Positions 7,321 to 14,722 are shown, counted from the stretch's first letter. The stretch is DNA of 14,923 nt from Bacteroidota bacterium (GCA_023423015.1 JAFAGE010000208.1:1-14923), one strand, 5' to 3'. Program-made: numbers and translations. The notes: generated by a model from the letters alone, not told the origin.

Positions 7321-7351
7321 TTGCGTAGTTAAATGGCTACGCATATATTTG
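7321..7351 (+). promoter_or_regulatory. Promoter of the ArsR-SRPBCC-DoxX operon
   Basis: A perfect Bacteroidota -7 element TATATTTG (7344-7351) lies 20 bp downstream of TTG (7321-7323), the -33 core, at the expected spacing. Transcription would start near 7358, about 12 bp before the ATG at 7370, giving a very short leader. Two palindromic operators overlap this promoter. Confidence 0.7.
7323..7342. promoter_or_regulatory. Palindromic operator 1 of the ArsR promoter
   Basis: Perfect 6-bp inverted arms GCGTAG / CTACGC separated by 8 bp (TTAAATGG), lying between the -33 and -7 elements. The core GTAG-N8-CTAC is the same as in operator 2, with the centres 26 bp apart. Binding here would block RNA polymerase. 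That the ArsR protein is the ligand is inferred from position and from the usual autoregulation of this family. Confidence 0.65.
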
Positions 7352-7367
7352 TAGTCAAATGACTACA
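7350..7367. promoter_or_regulatory. Palindromic operator 2 of the ArsR promoter
   Basis: Perfect 8-bp inverted arms TGTAGTCA / TGACTACA around AA, overlapping the last two bases of the -7 element and the predicted transcription start, and ending 2 bp before the ATG. It shares GTAG-N8-CTAC and the central AAATG with operator 1, so the pair looks like two sites for one dimeric repressor. Confidence 0.7.
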
Positions 7368-7369
7368 CA

Positions 7370-7693
7370 ATGAACCTGAGAAGGGATGTATTCCAGGCTA
7401 TTGCAGATCCTACACGGAGAGCGATCCTCCTGTTGCTCACCACACAGTCGATGACTGCAGGCGTGATTGCGTCACAGTTTGACACGGCAAGACCCACTGT
7501 TTCAAAGCACCTTCAGATTCTTACCGAGTGTGAACTGCTGCAGCAAAAACAGCAGGGCCGCGAAGTTTACTATCAACTTAATGCAGTTAAGATGAAAGAA
7601 ATTGCTGCATTTATCGAACCATTCCGAAAACTGTGGGATGATCGTTTCAATAAACTCGAGCAGGTAATGAAATCGTATAAACCAAAAAAATAA
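7370..7693 (+). CDS. ArsR-family winged-helix repressor, non-metal type
   Basis: Encodes 107 residues. The N-terminus 'DVFQAIADPTRRAILLLL' (6-23) and the helix-turn-helix 'MTAGVIASQFDTARPTVSKHLQILTECELL' (about 28-57), with wing 'QQGREVYYQL' (61-70), are typical of ArsR/SmtB regulators. The metal-binding 'ELCVCDL' motif is absent and there is a single Cys (54), so it should not sense metals. It belongs to the subgroup that precedes AHSA1/SRPBCC genes and is autoregulated. The SRPBCC gene follows after 5 bp and a DoxX-like gene after that, forming an operon. Two matched palindromes over its promoter are the likely operator. The inducer is unknown. Confidence 0.92.
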   Translation: MNLRRDVFQAIADPTRRAILLLLTTQSMTAGVIASQFDTARPTVSKHLQILTECELLQQKQQGREVYYQLNAVKMKEIAAFIEPFRKLWDDRFNKLEQVMKSYKPKK

Positions 7694-7698
7694 ATACT

Positions 7699-8166
7699 GT
7701 GGAGTTGAAAACAAATATCGAAGCTTTGGAAGGCCGCCAGGAAATTATTATTACCCGGATTTTTGATCTTCCTGTTCACCTCCTTTTCAAGGCTTACACA
7801 GAGCCCGAACTCGTAGAACAATGGATGGGAAACAAAGTTTTGAAAATGGAGAATAAACCGCATGGCGGATACATTTTTGAAACGCGCGATAAACAAGGCA
7901 ACGTTTTATTTCGTGCCAACGGTTCGATTCACAGCCTGATTGAAAACAGCAGTATTACACGAACATTCGAAATGGAAAATACCGGTTTCCCGGTACAGCT
8001 TGAGTTTTTGCATTTTGAAGAGATTGACCAGGACACGAGCAAACTGACCATTAAAATGATTTTCAGAACGGTAGAAGATCGCGACAACCAACTGCAACTG
8101 CCCTTTGCAAAAGGCATTAATATGGCACATGATCAGTTGCAAAAAATTATTGGTAAACTAAAATAA
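7699..8166 (+). CDS. SRPBCC (AHSA1-like) domain protein
   Basis: Encodes 155 residues with the helix-grip fold of the AHSA1/SRPBCC superfamily, which forms a hydrophobic ligand cavity. The opening 'IIITRIFDLPVHLLFKAYTEPELVEQWMG' (about 16-44) matches the family pattern 'R-x-F-D-A-P...F-x-A-w-T-e-P-e-l-l-x-x-W', followed by alternating strands and a long C-terminal helix ('INMAHDQLQKIIGKL'). The start is a GTG at 7699, 5 bp after the ArsR stop; no ATG gives a complete N-terminus. Position between ArsR and DoxX-like genes is a very common cluster in soil Bacteroidota and suggests the repressor controls it. The ligand or reaction is not known. Confidence 0.88.
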   Translation: MELKTNIEALEGRQEIIITRIFDLPVHLLFKAYTEPELVEQWMGNKVLKMENKPHGGYIFETRDKQGNVLFRANGSIHSLIENSSITRTFEMENTGFPVQLEFLHFEEIDQDTSKLTIKMIFRTVEDRDNQLQLPFAKGINMAHDQLQKIIGKLK

Positions 8167-8173
8167 TCTGAAC

Positions 8174-8590
8174 ATGAAAAAGAGAGACAAGATCATCTAT
8201 TGGATTGCAACCATCTGGCTTAGCCTTGGTATGGTTTCTACCGGAATTGTTCAACTAACTCAAATAGAGGAAGAAGTGCAGAAAATGCACGTGTTGGGTT
8301 ATCCCCCCTACTTCCTGGTTATAATCGGAGTATGGAAATTGCTAGGCGTTGTGAGCATCCTTGTTCCAGGGTTTCCATTGGTGAAAGAATGGACCTATGC
8401 AGGATTTTTCTTCCTGATGACAGGAGCGATATTCTCACACTTAGCGGTGCAGGATAACCTCGTGGAATACTTTGGACCTTCACTGTTACTTATACTCACA
8501 ATAATATCATGGAAATTCCGCCCTGCCCACAGCAGAGTTTTCCAAAATACGACGCCGGCAAACAACGCCGTCAGTATGTCTGCTACTTAA
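8174..8590 (+). CDS. DoxX-like membrane protein
   Basis: Encodes 138 residues with four hydrophobic helices (about 8-27, 45-64, 73-91 and 98-115), the topology of the DoxX-like family. Family marks include 'GIVQLTQ' near the end of helix 1, 'LGYPPYFLVIIGVWKLLGVVSIL' and the 'EWTYAGFFF' segment before helix 3. The C-terminal tail is polar. DoxX relatives are linked to quinone or thiosulfate oxidation and redox stress, but this short type is uncharacterised. The gene starts 7 bp after the SRPBCC stop and ends the ArsR operon. It converges on the ThuA-like gene with an 8-bp gap and no visible terminator. Confidence 0.86.
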   Translation: MKKRDKIIYWIATIWLSLGMVSTGIVQLTQIEEEVQKMHVLGYPPYFLVIIGVWKLLGVVSILVPGFPLVKEWTYAGFFFLMTGAIFSHLAVQDNLVEYFGPSLLLILTIISWKFRPAHSRVFQNTTPANNAVSMSAT

Positions 8591-8598
8591 ATGAATTG

Positions 8599-10050
8599 CT
8601 ACTGGTATGCCTCCACTTCGTATAATGAATAGCCCCATTTATTTCCATACCTCTTTTTCATATTCAATTTTATGAAGCGGATGGGTGATCCAGTTAGCTG
8701 TAACGTGTCGACATCACCATCACCATTGATTTCAGCTGCCAGTTGAATCCAGGTTCTCCCGTCATCCGAGCCTTCAATGGTGTAAGCGGTTGCGTGCGAT
8801 GCTTCCCATCGCAGTACTATCTTTTTCAGGGGATACTTTTTTTTAAGATCTACAGTGACCCATGCAGAATCACACGGCGCGCTCGACCATCGCGTTGATG
8901 AATCTTCATCAATTATGTTGTCGGCCTGGAACACGCTGCTTTGGTTTTCGTTGGACGAACTAACTGCTGTATTCCCGTAATAGGCTGCAATATTGCCCGT
9001 GCCGTCGGGTACAACGCGTACATTGAACATTTTTTTCGAAACCAGGCCCTTTGCGTTGCGCACGGCTGCCACAAACGAACTGCTGCCTGCTTTGCCGCTA
9101 AGTCTGAGATCCAAATTCCCGGAGTTTGATGACTGTACACTAAACAAGCCCGGGTCATCATGCTTGTCTACAGAATATTTTAATGCAAGGCTATCGCCGG
9201 TGGTAAATGTTTGCAGGTTGATAAAGTTTTTCAACAACAATGTTCGGTTGGAAACCACACGTGGTTGCTCGCCGTATATCAAAGGAGTCCCCGTAAGCCA
9301 CTTTACACCGTTGCGTAGAAGTTCCTGGTACCCCGCCACTGATTTAGCCTTTTCATCATGACCTAGTGTAAGGCTCATCACCCTGCCTTTTCCAACAGGA
9401 TGCCACCACATAACCGGAAGGTTTTCTGCCCTGGCAATCACATAAAATTCCCGCTTCGACGGCTGAAAATGGTATAACTCATCCTGTGTTGCAAAATCAT
9501 CTGTAACAATAGCTACAGGATGCTGTTTGTTGTTCCTGAATGTATATTCGTATCCCCAGAATTCCACATTCTCTGTAGTCACATGGAACCCGGCCGGCAC
9601 AGACGACGGGCCTCCGATAAAAATCCCGCCGATAAATTCTTCATACCTGTCCCAATTTAATAAACTCAGAATTCCACAGTGCAAAGTCAAATAGGATTTG
9701 CCATTAGCAACAAATGCATAAAGGCTGTTGAGTTGTTCTTCTGTCGGAGCCAGGAATATGGAATTGCTTATGACGACATCATAGTTTTTAAGATTCGATT
9801 CCGATAACACATTAAGATCGGTTGTGGTATCCACATCAGCAATGCCTTGAAGTATCTCCATCACCATGTCATTCTGAAACTGGTGAATCCATGGTGGATA
9901 ATTTTCTTTATAGGAAGGAACATTTCCATTACCCGTTAACATCAACGCGCGCGGTAGTTGCTGGCTCATCGTTTCTGAACACATCATTATCAAAGCAGCC
10001 AACATCGTTAAGGTAAAATATCTCCAGGTCCGCCATGTTTTTGAACTCAT
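8599..10050 (-). CDS. Secreted ThuA-like protein with C-terminal discoidin (F5/8 type C) domain
   Basis: Encodes 483 residues. A signal peptide (about 1-32, hydrophobic 'YFTLTMLAALIMM') sends it out of the cytoplasm. Residues 33-257 form a ThuA-like domain (class-I glutamine amidotransferase-like fold) with 'ALMLTGNG', 'YDVVISNSIFL', 'LTLHCG' and 'VMSLTLGHDE'. A probable Ig-like linker covers about 265-347. Residues about 350-483 form a discoidin/F5-8 domain with 'ADNIIDEDSSTRWSS' and the closing 'GYSLYEVEAYQ'; these domains bind carbohydrates or surfaces. ThuA-like proteins occur in sugar utilisation and among putative glycoside-processing proteins of Bacteroidota, so a role on an extracellular glycan is plausible but unproven. 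The ATG at 10050 is preferred to an in-frame TTG at 10056. No SusC/SusD genes are present. Confidence 0.87.
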   Translation of the reverse strand: MSSKTWRTWRYFTLTMLAALIMMCSETMSQQLPRALMLTGNGNVPSYKENYPPWIHQFQNDMVMEILQGIADVDTTTDLNVLSESNLKNYDVVISNSIFLAPTEEQLNSLYAFVANGKSYLTLHCGILSLLNWDRYEEFIGGIFIGGPSSVPAGFHVTTENVEFWGYEYTFRNNKQHPVAIVTDDFATQDELYHFQPSKREFYVIARAENLPVMWWHPVGKGRVMSLTLGHDEKAKSVAGYQELLRNGVKWLTGTPLIYGEQPRVVSNRTLLLKNFINLQTFTTGDSLALKYSVDKHDDPGLFSVQSSNSGNLDLRLSGKAGSSSFVAAVRNAKGLVSKKMFNVRVVPDGTGNIAAYYGNTAVSSSNENQSSVFQADNIIDEDSSTRWSSAPCDSAWVTVDLKKKYPLKKIVLRWEASHATAYTIEGSDDGRTWIQLAAEINGDGDVDTLQLTGSPIRFIKLNMKKRYGNKWGYSLYEVEAYQ

Positions 10051-10179
10051 ACGCAACTCATTTTTGATTCAAGTCGATTTATTCTGAAACCGGCAACGAA
10101 TCTGACAATTCATACACAGCAAATAAAAGCGCGGCGGGGAAAATAAATTGTACAAAAACGAACTCGAGAGTCGCACTGC

Positions 10180-10860
10180 CTACATTTCTCCTGCAATAAA
10201 ATGTTGGTTGATGGGTAGTTGGTTCGTATCAAAACCGGACGGTGAAACCCCGGTGAACGTTTTAAAATCACGGATAAAATGAGACTGGTCGTAGTAACCT
10301 GCATCGTATGCCAGCCGCGTTAAAGACGATCGTTTGGACCCAAGTCGGTTCATCACATCCTGGAAACGGAAAATCCGCAGCAGTTGCTTTTGGGTCAACC
10401 CGGTTCTTGCGATAAACACCTGTTGGAGGTAACGTGGAGTTACATTCAGTATGTCGGATAACTCCTTTAATCCGGCTTCAGATTTCTGGTTTTGAAGATA
10501 ATTGATGGAATACTCAAGAATGTTGTCGGACGCTTTTTCCTTGTGCACGGAAAGCTGCTTCAGCCAGAAACGGTCTGTTTCCTGCATCAGGAGTTCAGGT
10601 TGTTTGTAGGCAAGGTGGTGACCAATCATTTCGGAGAATGATTTTGGGAAAAGGCTCTCCCACGGCAGTGTTGTATCGTTTAGTTCAGAAATGTTTAATC
10701 CCGTAAAAAAAGAAAAAGCGTGTGGATAGAACCAGATTCCAAAACTTCTGCCGGAGCCCCTGATCTCTAATTCACGTGGTTCAACTATCTGCCCGATGAT
10801 TTTGGCCCAGTGTTCCTTTTCTCCCCGTTTGAAGAAGTCCCACCCGATACTAAATACCAC
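10180..10860 (-). CDS. AraC-family regulator, 3' portion after a premature stop
   Basis: From a GTG at 10860 the frame gives 226 residues. The C-terminal part is a normal AraC DNA-binding domain with two helix-turn-helix motifs: about 130-152 ('LKELSDILNVTPRYLQQVF') and about 180-204 ('LTRLAYDAGYYDQSHFIRDF'), then 'FTGVSPSGF'. The N-terminal part resembles the DUF6597-type sensor domain, but the GTG lies in the middle of a conserved segment. Translating upstream in the same frame gives 'RFFADGCVEVVFSIG', matching the family's 'R-x-L-P-D-G-C-x-E-x-V-F'. It then meets TAA at 10917-10915, preceded by a good N-terminus starting with ATG at 10983. The intact gene would be 267 codons plus stop, the usual length. 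It is therefore probably a pseudogene, or the TAA is a sequencing error; a protein from the GTG would lack part of its sensor domain. Confidence 0.75.
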   Translation of the reverse strand: MVFSIGWDFFKRGEKEHWAKIIGQIVEPRELEIRGSGRSFGIWFYPHAFSFFTGLNISELNDTTLPWESLFPKSFSEMIGHHLAYKQPELLMQETDRFWLKQLSVHKEKASDNILEYSINYLQNQKSEAGLKELSDILNVTPRYLQQVFIARTGLTQKQLLRIFRFQDVMNRLGSKRSSLTRLAYDAGYYDQSHFIRDFKTFTGVSPSGFDTNQLPINQHFIAGEM

Positions 10861-10914
10861 CTCAACACATCCGTCTGCGAAAAACCTGTCGTGAAGAACT
10901 CCATGATCATTTTT

Positions 10915-10983
10915 TTAAAGGTAGTAGTAACACCTGATCAATTTGCTGAGAGGAATAGCAGGAGTGAATTTCTGAACAAGCAT
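10915..10983 (-). pseudogene. 5' fragment of the interrupted AraC-family gene
   Basis: ATG at 10983 opens 22 codons reading M-L-V-Q-K-F-T-P-A-I-P-L-S-K-L-I-R-C-Y-Y-Y-L, then TAA at 10917-10915. This is a typical start of DUF6597-type AraC regulators ('F-x-P-s-x-P-L-s-x-x-I-x-x-Y-Y'). The frame continues unchanged into the downstream part, so a single substitution, for example G to T turning a Glu codon into TAA, explains the break; no frameshift is needed. Confidence 0.7.
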
Positions 10984-11121
10984 GTTGTTTCCATTTCAGG
11001 CGCTTTGTGGTTCTTGAGCTTTGGACAGTCGGCCTGGTAAATGATTGGCAATATGTCTGTCAGACTACCCGAACCTGAAGCACATAACTCTTAAAAGATA
11101 AGTCGTTTTATTAAACTGACA

Positions 11122-13662
11122 TTAACGTTGCCAAAGAATCATGGCATCCTCCAAAGGCACAGAAATATTCTCATAGTCAGGAATCACCCGAACAGTGTAA
11201 TCGCCGGCTGATCTGGTTGATATGACCATTGCGTGATACACACACTCTTCCTTGCCGGGAATGATTGCATCTGGTTCCATGCTGATTCTTTCAGGCTTTC
11301 CGTCATCAATTGCTTCAGCAAAAATCTCTACAGCAACCTGGCCAGGCTTAATCCTGCCCAGGAATATGGCGACACGAAATAAGTATCCATTTTCAACTAT
11401 TTCAATCTCCGGCTCACCTATTTTTATTTGATCCTTATTGCTTTTAAATAAATTTTTAGCATAGACAATTTTTTTTGCAACAGCTCCTTTCTCCGCCGCC
11501 CGGCTTATGTAATTGGCTGCTGCAGGCAGGTAATATTGTTCAGTATACTGACGAACCGTACGATTTGCTGAAAAACGCGGTGTAAGTTTTGCCATGCTGT
11601 TTCGCATCTTCTCTACCCACTGTTCAGGGATATCATTGTTGTTACGTGTGTAAAATTCTGGTACCACTTTTTGCTCCAGTAATTCATACAAGGCATTCGC
11701 TTCCGAAACATCCCAGGCCGGATCGTCATGATGCTCCTTTACATCTCCCAGTGACCAGCCTACTTCAGGCGAAAATGCCTCCGCCCACCATCCATCTAAT
11801 TCTGATAAATTAATGCCACCGTTCACTAATACCTTCATTCCACTCGTACCGCTTGCTTCCCAGGGTCGCCTCGGCGTGTTTATCCATACGTCAACACCTC
11901 GTACCAGGCTTTCTCCCAGCATCATGTCGTAGTCGTTTAAAAAGATAACATGCTTATACAAATTATGTTGTTGAATGAATTGTATCCAACGACGTATTAA
12001 TGTTTTTCCCGACTCATCAAATGGCGGCGCTTTACCGGCGATGACTAACTGCACCGGCCTCTCTGGATTAGTGAGAATGCGAATAAGTCTTTCAGGATTA
12101 TACAACAAAAGGTCGGGCCTCTTATACGGCACGAAACGGCGTGCAAAGCCGAGTGTTAATATATTGGGGTCAAAGATTTCTTTTGCCATCTCTGAAATCT
12201 CAAACTGGCCGGAAGCAGATACCTGTCTCTCAAATTCATTCCGAATAATTCCGATGAGCATATTCCTGGAGTCATTACGAAGTTTCCAGAGTTGCTCCGC
12301 AGGTATTTGTAGAATTTGCTGCTCCAGGTTTTCCAAATTACCTTTCCAACGATCTTTGCCACAAGCAGCTGTCCATAGTTTATCGGCATATTCCGAATCC
12401 CAGCATGGCATATGCACGCCATTGGTCACATACCCGATCGGCACTTCTTCTGTCGGCCACCTGGGGAAAAGCCTGTGAAAAAGATCACGGCTTACCTCGC
12501 TATGCAAATGACTGACAGCATTGACAGCACCGCTGCCACGGATTGCGAGATAGGCCATATTAAAGCTTTCGTTGGCATTCTCAGGCTCCTGCCGGCCTAG
12601 AGCAAGGAGGTCATCCAGGCTAATTTTCAATTGGTTTCTGGCATAATCACCCAGAAACTGCTCCAATAGTGCTGGTGCGAAATGATCAAAGCCGGCCGCA
12701 ACGGCCGTGTGCGTCGTAAATAAATTACCCGCCCGGGTAGCTGCCAAAGCTTCTTCAAAGGATACTCCGTTTTCTTTCATAAAAGCATTGGCCCTTTCCA
12801 ATACCACGAAGGCGGCATGACCTTCGTTCAAGTGACAAACTTCTGGTCTTATGCCTAAAGCATTTAACAATCTCCAGCCACCTATTCCTAATATTATTTC
12901 CTGCTTTATCCGAAGTTCGGGACCACCGCCATAGAGTTCACTAGTGATGCCACGATGAACCGGTAAATTAACCGGATCGTTGCTATCGAGTAAATACAAT
13001 TTCACTCTTCCTACCTGAACTTGCCAGGTGCGAAGCCAGAGTGTACGGCCGGGCAATGATAGTTTAATTCGCAGCCATTCTCCATTGGGCAACCGCAATG
13101 GTGTAATTGGTAATTGTCCAGGATCGTTGTAGGGAAACAATGCCTGCTGATTGCCGTACCGATCAATTTCCTGGCGAAAGTAACCCTGGGCGTATAACAG
13201 GCCTACTGCAACTACCGGCAAACCAAGATCACTTGCAGTTTTTAACTGATCACCTGCAACATTACCCAATCCTCCACTATAGATGGGTAATGCATCGGTT
13301 ATCATATATTCCATGCTGAAATATGCGATACTCGTAAGCGGTGCTGTTGCATGATTTTGTTGAAACCAGGTAAACGGTACATCCTCTTGTGCCTTTAGCT
13401 CCATCAGCTCATCAATATTCCTGCGAAACTTAGGATCCGCTAATTTCTTTTCCAGTAACTCCCTGGAAACAGACTGAAGAATAATCCATGGGTTTTGGGT
13501 AAGTTTCCATAGCACCGGGTCGAGTTGTTGCCACAAATCGTCGGCTGCATGATTCCATGACCATCGCACGTTAAGTGCAAGTTCTACAAGTGAATCAATG
13601 CCTTCAATATCCAATGGTAGAATCCCATAGAGCTGATTTGTATCGAATGCTTTCTTGCTCAT
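11122..13662 (-). CDS. glgP: Alpha-glucan phosphorylase (GT35, DUF3417 type)
   Basis: Encodes 846 residues. It removes glucose from glycogen or maltodextrin ends with phosphate, giving glucose 1-phosphate, in the cytoplasm with pyridoxal phosphate. The N-terminal DUF3417 domain (about 15-115, 'LALNVRWSWNHAADDLWQQLDPVLW') marks the short bacterial/archaeal phosphorylase type (TIGR02094-like). The catalytic part has 'IAYFSMEYMI', 'YSGGLGNVAGDQLKTASDLG', 'HLNEGHAAFVVLER', 'YVTNGVHMPCW' and 'GFARRFVPYKRPDLL'. The PLP-binding Lys610 lies in 'EASGTSGMKVLVNGG'. About 120 further residues at the C-terminus form a beta-rich extension usual in this group. No other glycogen genes are in the window, so its partners (synthase, branching or debranching enzymes) must be elsewhere. 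The start ATG at 13662 matches the family N-terminus; no clear promoter was found. The gene symbol is by family only. Confidence 0.94.
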   Translation of the reverse strand: MSKKAFDTNQLYGILPLDIEGIDSLVELALNVRWSWNHAADDLWQQLDPVLWKLTQNPWIILQSVSRELLEKKLADPKFRRNIDELMELKAQEDVPFTWFQQNHATAPLTSIAYFSMEYMITDALPIYSGGLGNVAGDQLKTASDLGLPVVAVGLLYAQGYFRQEIDRYGNQQALFPYNDPGQLPITPLRLPNGEWLRIKLSLPGRTLWLRTWQVQVGRVKLYLLDSNDPVNLPVHRGITSELYGGGPELRIKQEIILGIGGWRLLNALGIRPEVCHLNEGHAAFVVLERANAFMKENGVSFEEALAATRAGNLFTTHTAVAAGFDHFAPALLEQFLGDYARNQLKISLDDLLALGRQEPENANESFNMAYLAIRGSGAVNAVSHLHSEVSRDLFHRLFPRWPTEEVPIGYVTNGVHMPCWDSEYADKLWTAACGKDRWKGNLENLEQQILQIPAEQLWKLRNDSRNMLIGIIRNEFERQVSASGQFEISEMAKEIFDPNILTLGFARRFVPYKRPDLLLYNPERLIRILTNPERPVQLVIAGKAPPFDESGKTLIRRWIQFIQQHNLYKHVIFLNDYDMMLGESLVRGVDVWINTPRRPWEASGTSGMKVLVNGGINLSELDGWWAEAFSPEVGWSLGDVKEHHDDPAWDVSEANALYELLEQKVVPEFYTRNNNDIPEQWVEKMRNSMAKLTPRFSANRTVRQYTEQYYLPAAANYISRAAEKGAVAKKIVYAKNLFKSNKDQIKIGEPEIEIVENGYLFRVAIFLGRIKPGQVAVEIFAEAIDDGKPERISMEPDAIIPGKEECVYHAMVISTRSAGDYTVRVIPDYENISVPLEDAMILWQR

Positions 13663-13994
13663 AAATTACATTGAGACATAAAGCTGATGCACAATGTTTC
13701 GGCACTGAATGAATGTGCAGTTGCTTTGTATGTTTCGCCTTTCTGCAATATAAACCTTTTCGCCTCTTTGCACTTTGGTATAGATACCAGGGGCAGTATC
13801 GTTTGTGTAAGTGGAAATTCCAATTGCCTATCGTCGATATTGAAACTTCATACATTAATGCAATTGTTATTGCAAATGTATACCTGGCAAGACGGAAATC
13901 CAGGTGCTTATCTTTTAGAACAAACTATTGTGTAAATGAAGACCGCCTGGAAGTTCGCGTACGATTTGAAATTGTCTGCATCAGATTAATATAG
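13663..13994. other. Gene-poor stretch between glucan phosphorylase and tRNA-Pro terminator
   Basis: About 330 bp without a convincing gene. The two overlapping plus-strand frames here (13687-13935 and 13713-13994) have no recognisable domain, are rich in Cys, Phe and Leu, and lack start signals. The promoter of the minus-strand phosphorylase should lie near 13663-13780, but I see no clean TAnnTTTG box with a -33 partner. The rest shows no repeat or hairpin that I would defend. Confidence 0.5.
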
Positions 13995-14035
13995 AAAAAG
14001 GAAAAGGCACTGACCTGTAAACACTTCAGCGCCTT
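13995..14035 (-). terminator. Rho-independent terminator after tRNA-Pro(CGG)
   Basis: On the minus strand, AAGGCGCTGA (14035-14026) and TCAGTGCCTT (14013-14004) form a 10-bp stem with one G-U pair and a 12-base loop. They are followed by TTCCTTTTT. It lies about 20 bp after the tRNA 3' end and would end the acetyltransferase-tRNA transcript. Confidence 0.75.
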
Positions 14036-14056
14036 CAGCTGAGTTGAGTAATATAG

Positions 14057-14130
14057 TCGGGATGACTGGATTCGAACCAGCGGCCTCTTCGTCCCGAACG
14101 AAGCGCGCTACCGGGCTGCGCTACATCCCG
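14057..14130 (-). tRNA. tRNA-Pro (anticodon CGG)
   Basis: A 74-base cloverleaf. The acceptor CGGGATG (14130-14124) pairs fully with CATCCCG (14064-14058), with discriminator A at 14057. The anticodon arm is CTTCG-TTCGGGA-CGAAG, giving anticodon CGG. The T arm has the TTCGAAT loop. The 3' CCA is not encoded (CTA follows), so it must be added by CCA-transferase. The 5' end is only 3 bp from the stop codon of the upstream acetyltransferase gene, so the tRNA is probably processed from a shared transcript. Confidence 0.96.
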
Positions 14131-14133
14131 TTT

Positions 14134-14580
14134 TTAGTCGGGCAAATTTATGTATTCCCACTCACAAACCTCCCCGTCTTCCTCATCATTTACCATCTTA
14201 ACAAACCTGAATCCGCACTTCTTCAAAATGCCTATCGAGCTCTCATTATCCGGTAAGGTTCGGGCGGTGATCCTGACCGATGGGTCCTCAGCTCTCGCTG
14301 TTTTAACAAGCTCGCGGCAGATGAGCGTGCCCATACCCTGGCGCCGGTAACCTTCGAAGGTTCCGTAGGCTATTTCTACTGTGCCGTTGCGAGGTCTTCC
14401 TTTGAAGCCGGCGCTACCCACTATTTTACGGTTCTCCAGGGCAAAGTAGCAGATCCATGGAGGAAGAAAACCGATTTTGCTGTAGTAGTCTATCGACATG
14501 TGGAGGATCTCGCGGCACTCAGAATCCTGAAAAAATTGGGTGTTTTGTTCGGCGGTTTGGGCGATAGGGATGAGTTGCAT
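14134..14580 (-). CDS. GNAT-family N-acetyltransferase (RimJ/RimL-like)
   Basis: Encodes 148 residues. The acetyl-CoA site 'YRRQGMGTLICRELVKTA' lies at about 78-95 (R-R-Q-G-M-G-T turn). A preceding strand 'GTVEIAYGTFEGYR' (66-79) and the closing 'LPDNESSIGILKKCGFRFVK' (109-128) are the motif order of GNATs that act on amino groups of proteins or small molecules. An N-terminal segment ('WICYFALENRKIVGSAGFKG', about 42-61) completes the fold. The acceptor is unknown. The stop lies 3 bp from the 5' end of tRNA-Pro(CGG), which is likely on the same transcript. The start ATG at 14580 faces the divergent tRNA-Pro(TGG), with 57 bp between them for both promoters. Confidence 0.9.
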   Translation of the reverse strand: MQLIPIAQTAEQNTQFFQDSECREILHMSIDYYSKIGFLPPWICYFALENRKIVGSAGFKGRPRNGTVEIAYGTFEGYRRQGMGTLICRELVKTARAEDPSVRITARTLPDNESSIGILKKCGFRFVKMVNDEEDGEVCEWEYINLPD

Positions 14581-14588
14581 GGTAATAA

Positions 14589-14620
14589 TTTAAAACTTTC
14601 CGATGAATCCCCTATTTTTG
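14589..14620 (+). promoter_or_regulatory. Promoter of tRNA-Pro(TGG)
   Basis: TATTTTTG at 14613-14620 is a perfect TAnnTTTG -7 box, preceded 21 bp upstream by TTT (14589-14591) as a weak -33 element. The tRNA begins 17 bp after the -7 box, leaving a short 5' leader for RNase P to remove. Confidence 0.55.
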
Positions 14621-14637
14621 CAGCCCGAAAAGTTCGG

Positions 14638-14712
14638 CGGGGCGTAGCGTAGCCCGGTTATCGCGCCTGGTTTGGGACCAGGAGGTCGCAAGTTCGAATC
14701 TTGCCGCCCCGA
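14638..14712 (+). tRNA. tRNA-Pro (anticodon TGG)
   Basis: A 75-base cloverleaf. The acceptor CGGGGCG (14638-14644) pairs with CGCCCCG (14705-14711), with discriminator A at 14712. The anticodon arm is CCTGG-TTTGGGA-CCAGG, giving anticodon TGG, which reads most or all CCN codons. The T arm is GCAAG-TTCGAAT-CTTGC. CCA is not encoded. It is divergent from the acetyltransferase-tRNA-Pro(CGG) unit, so two prolyl isoacceptors lie about 0.5 kb apart. Confidence 0.96.
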
Positions 14713-14722
14713 CAAAAACAAA

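Noticed and set aside
11055..11065. 11-bp inverted repeat GTCTG-T-CAGAC upstream of the AraC gene
   Set aside because: A single short site in a 138-bp gap, with no promoter element around it and no second copy. It is not enough to call an operator.
13713..13994. Plus-strand frame containing 'PIVDIETS', reminiscent of the start of DnaQ-like exonucleases
   Set aside because: Only one short motif matches, with no following exonuclease motifs, a Cys/Phe-rich unlikely composition and no start signal. Treated as chance.
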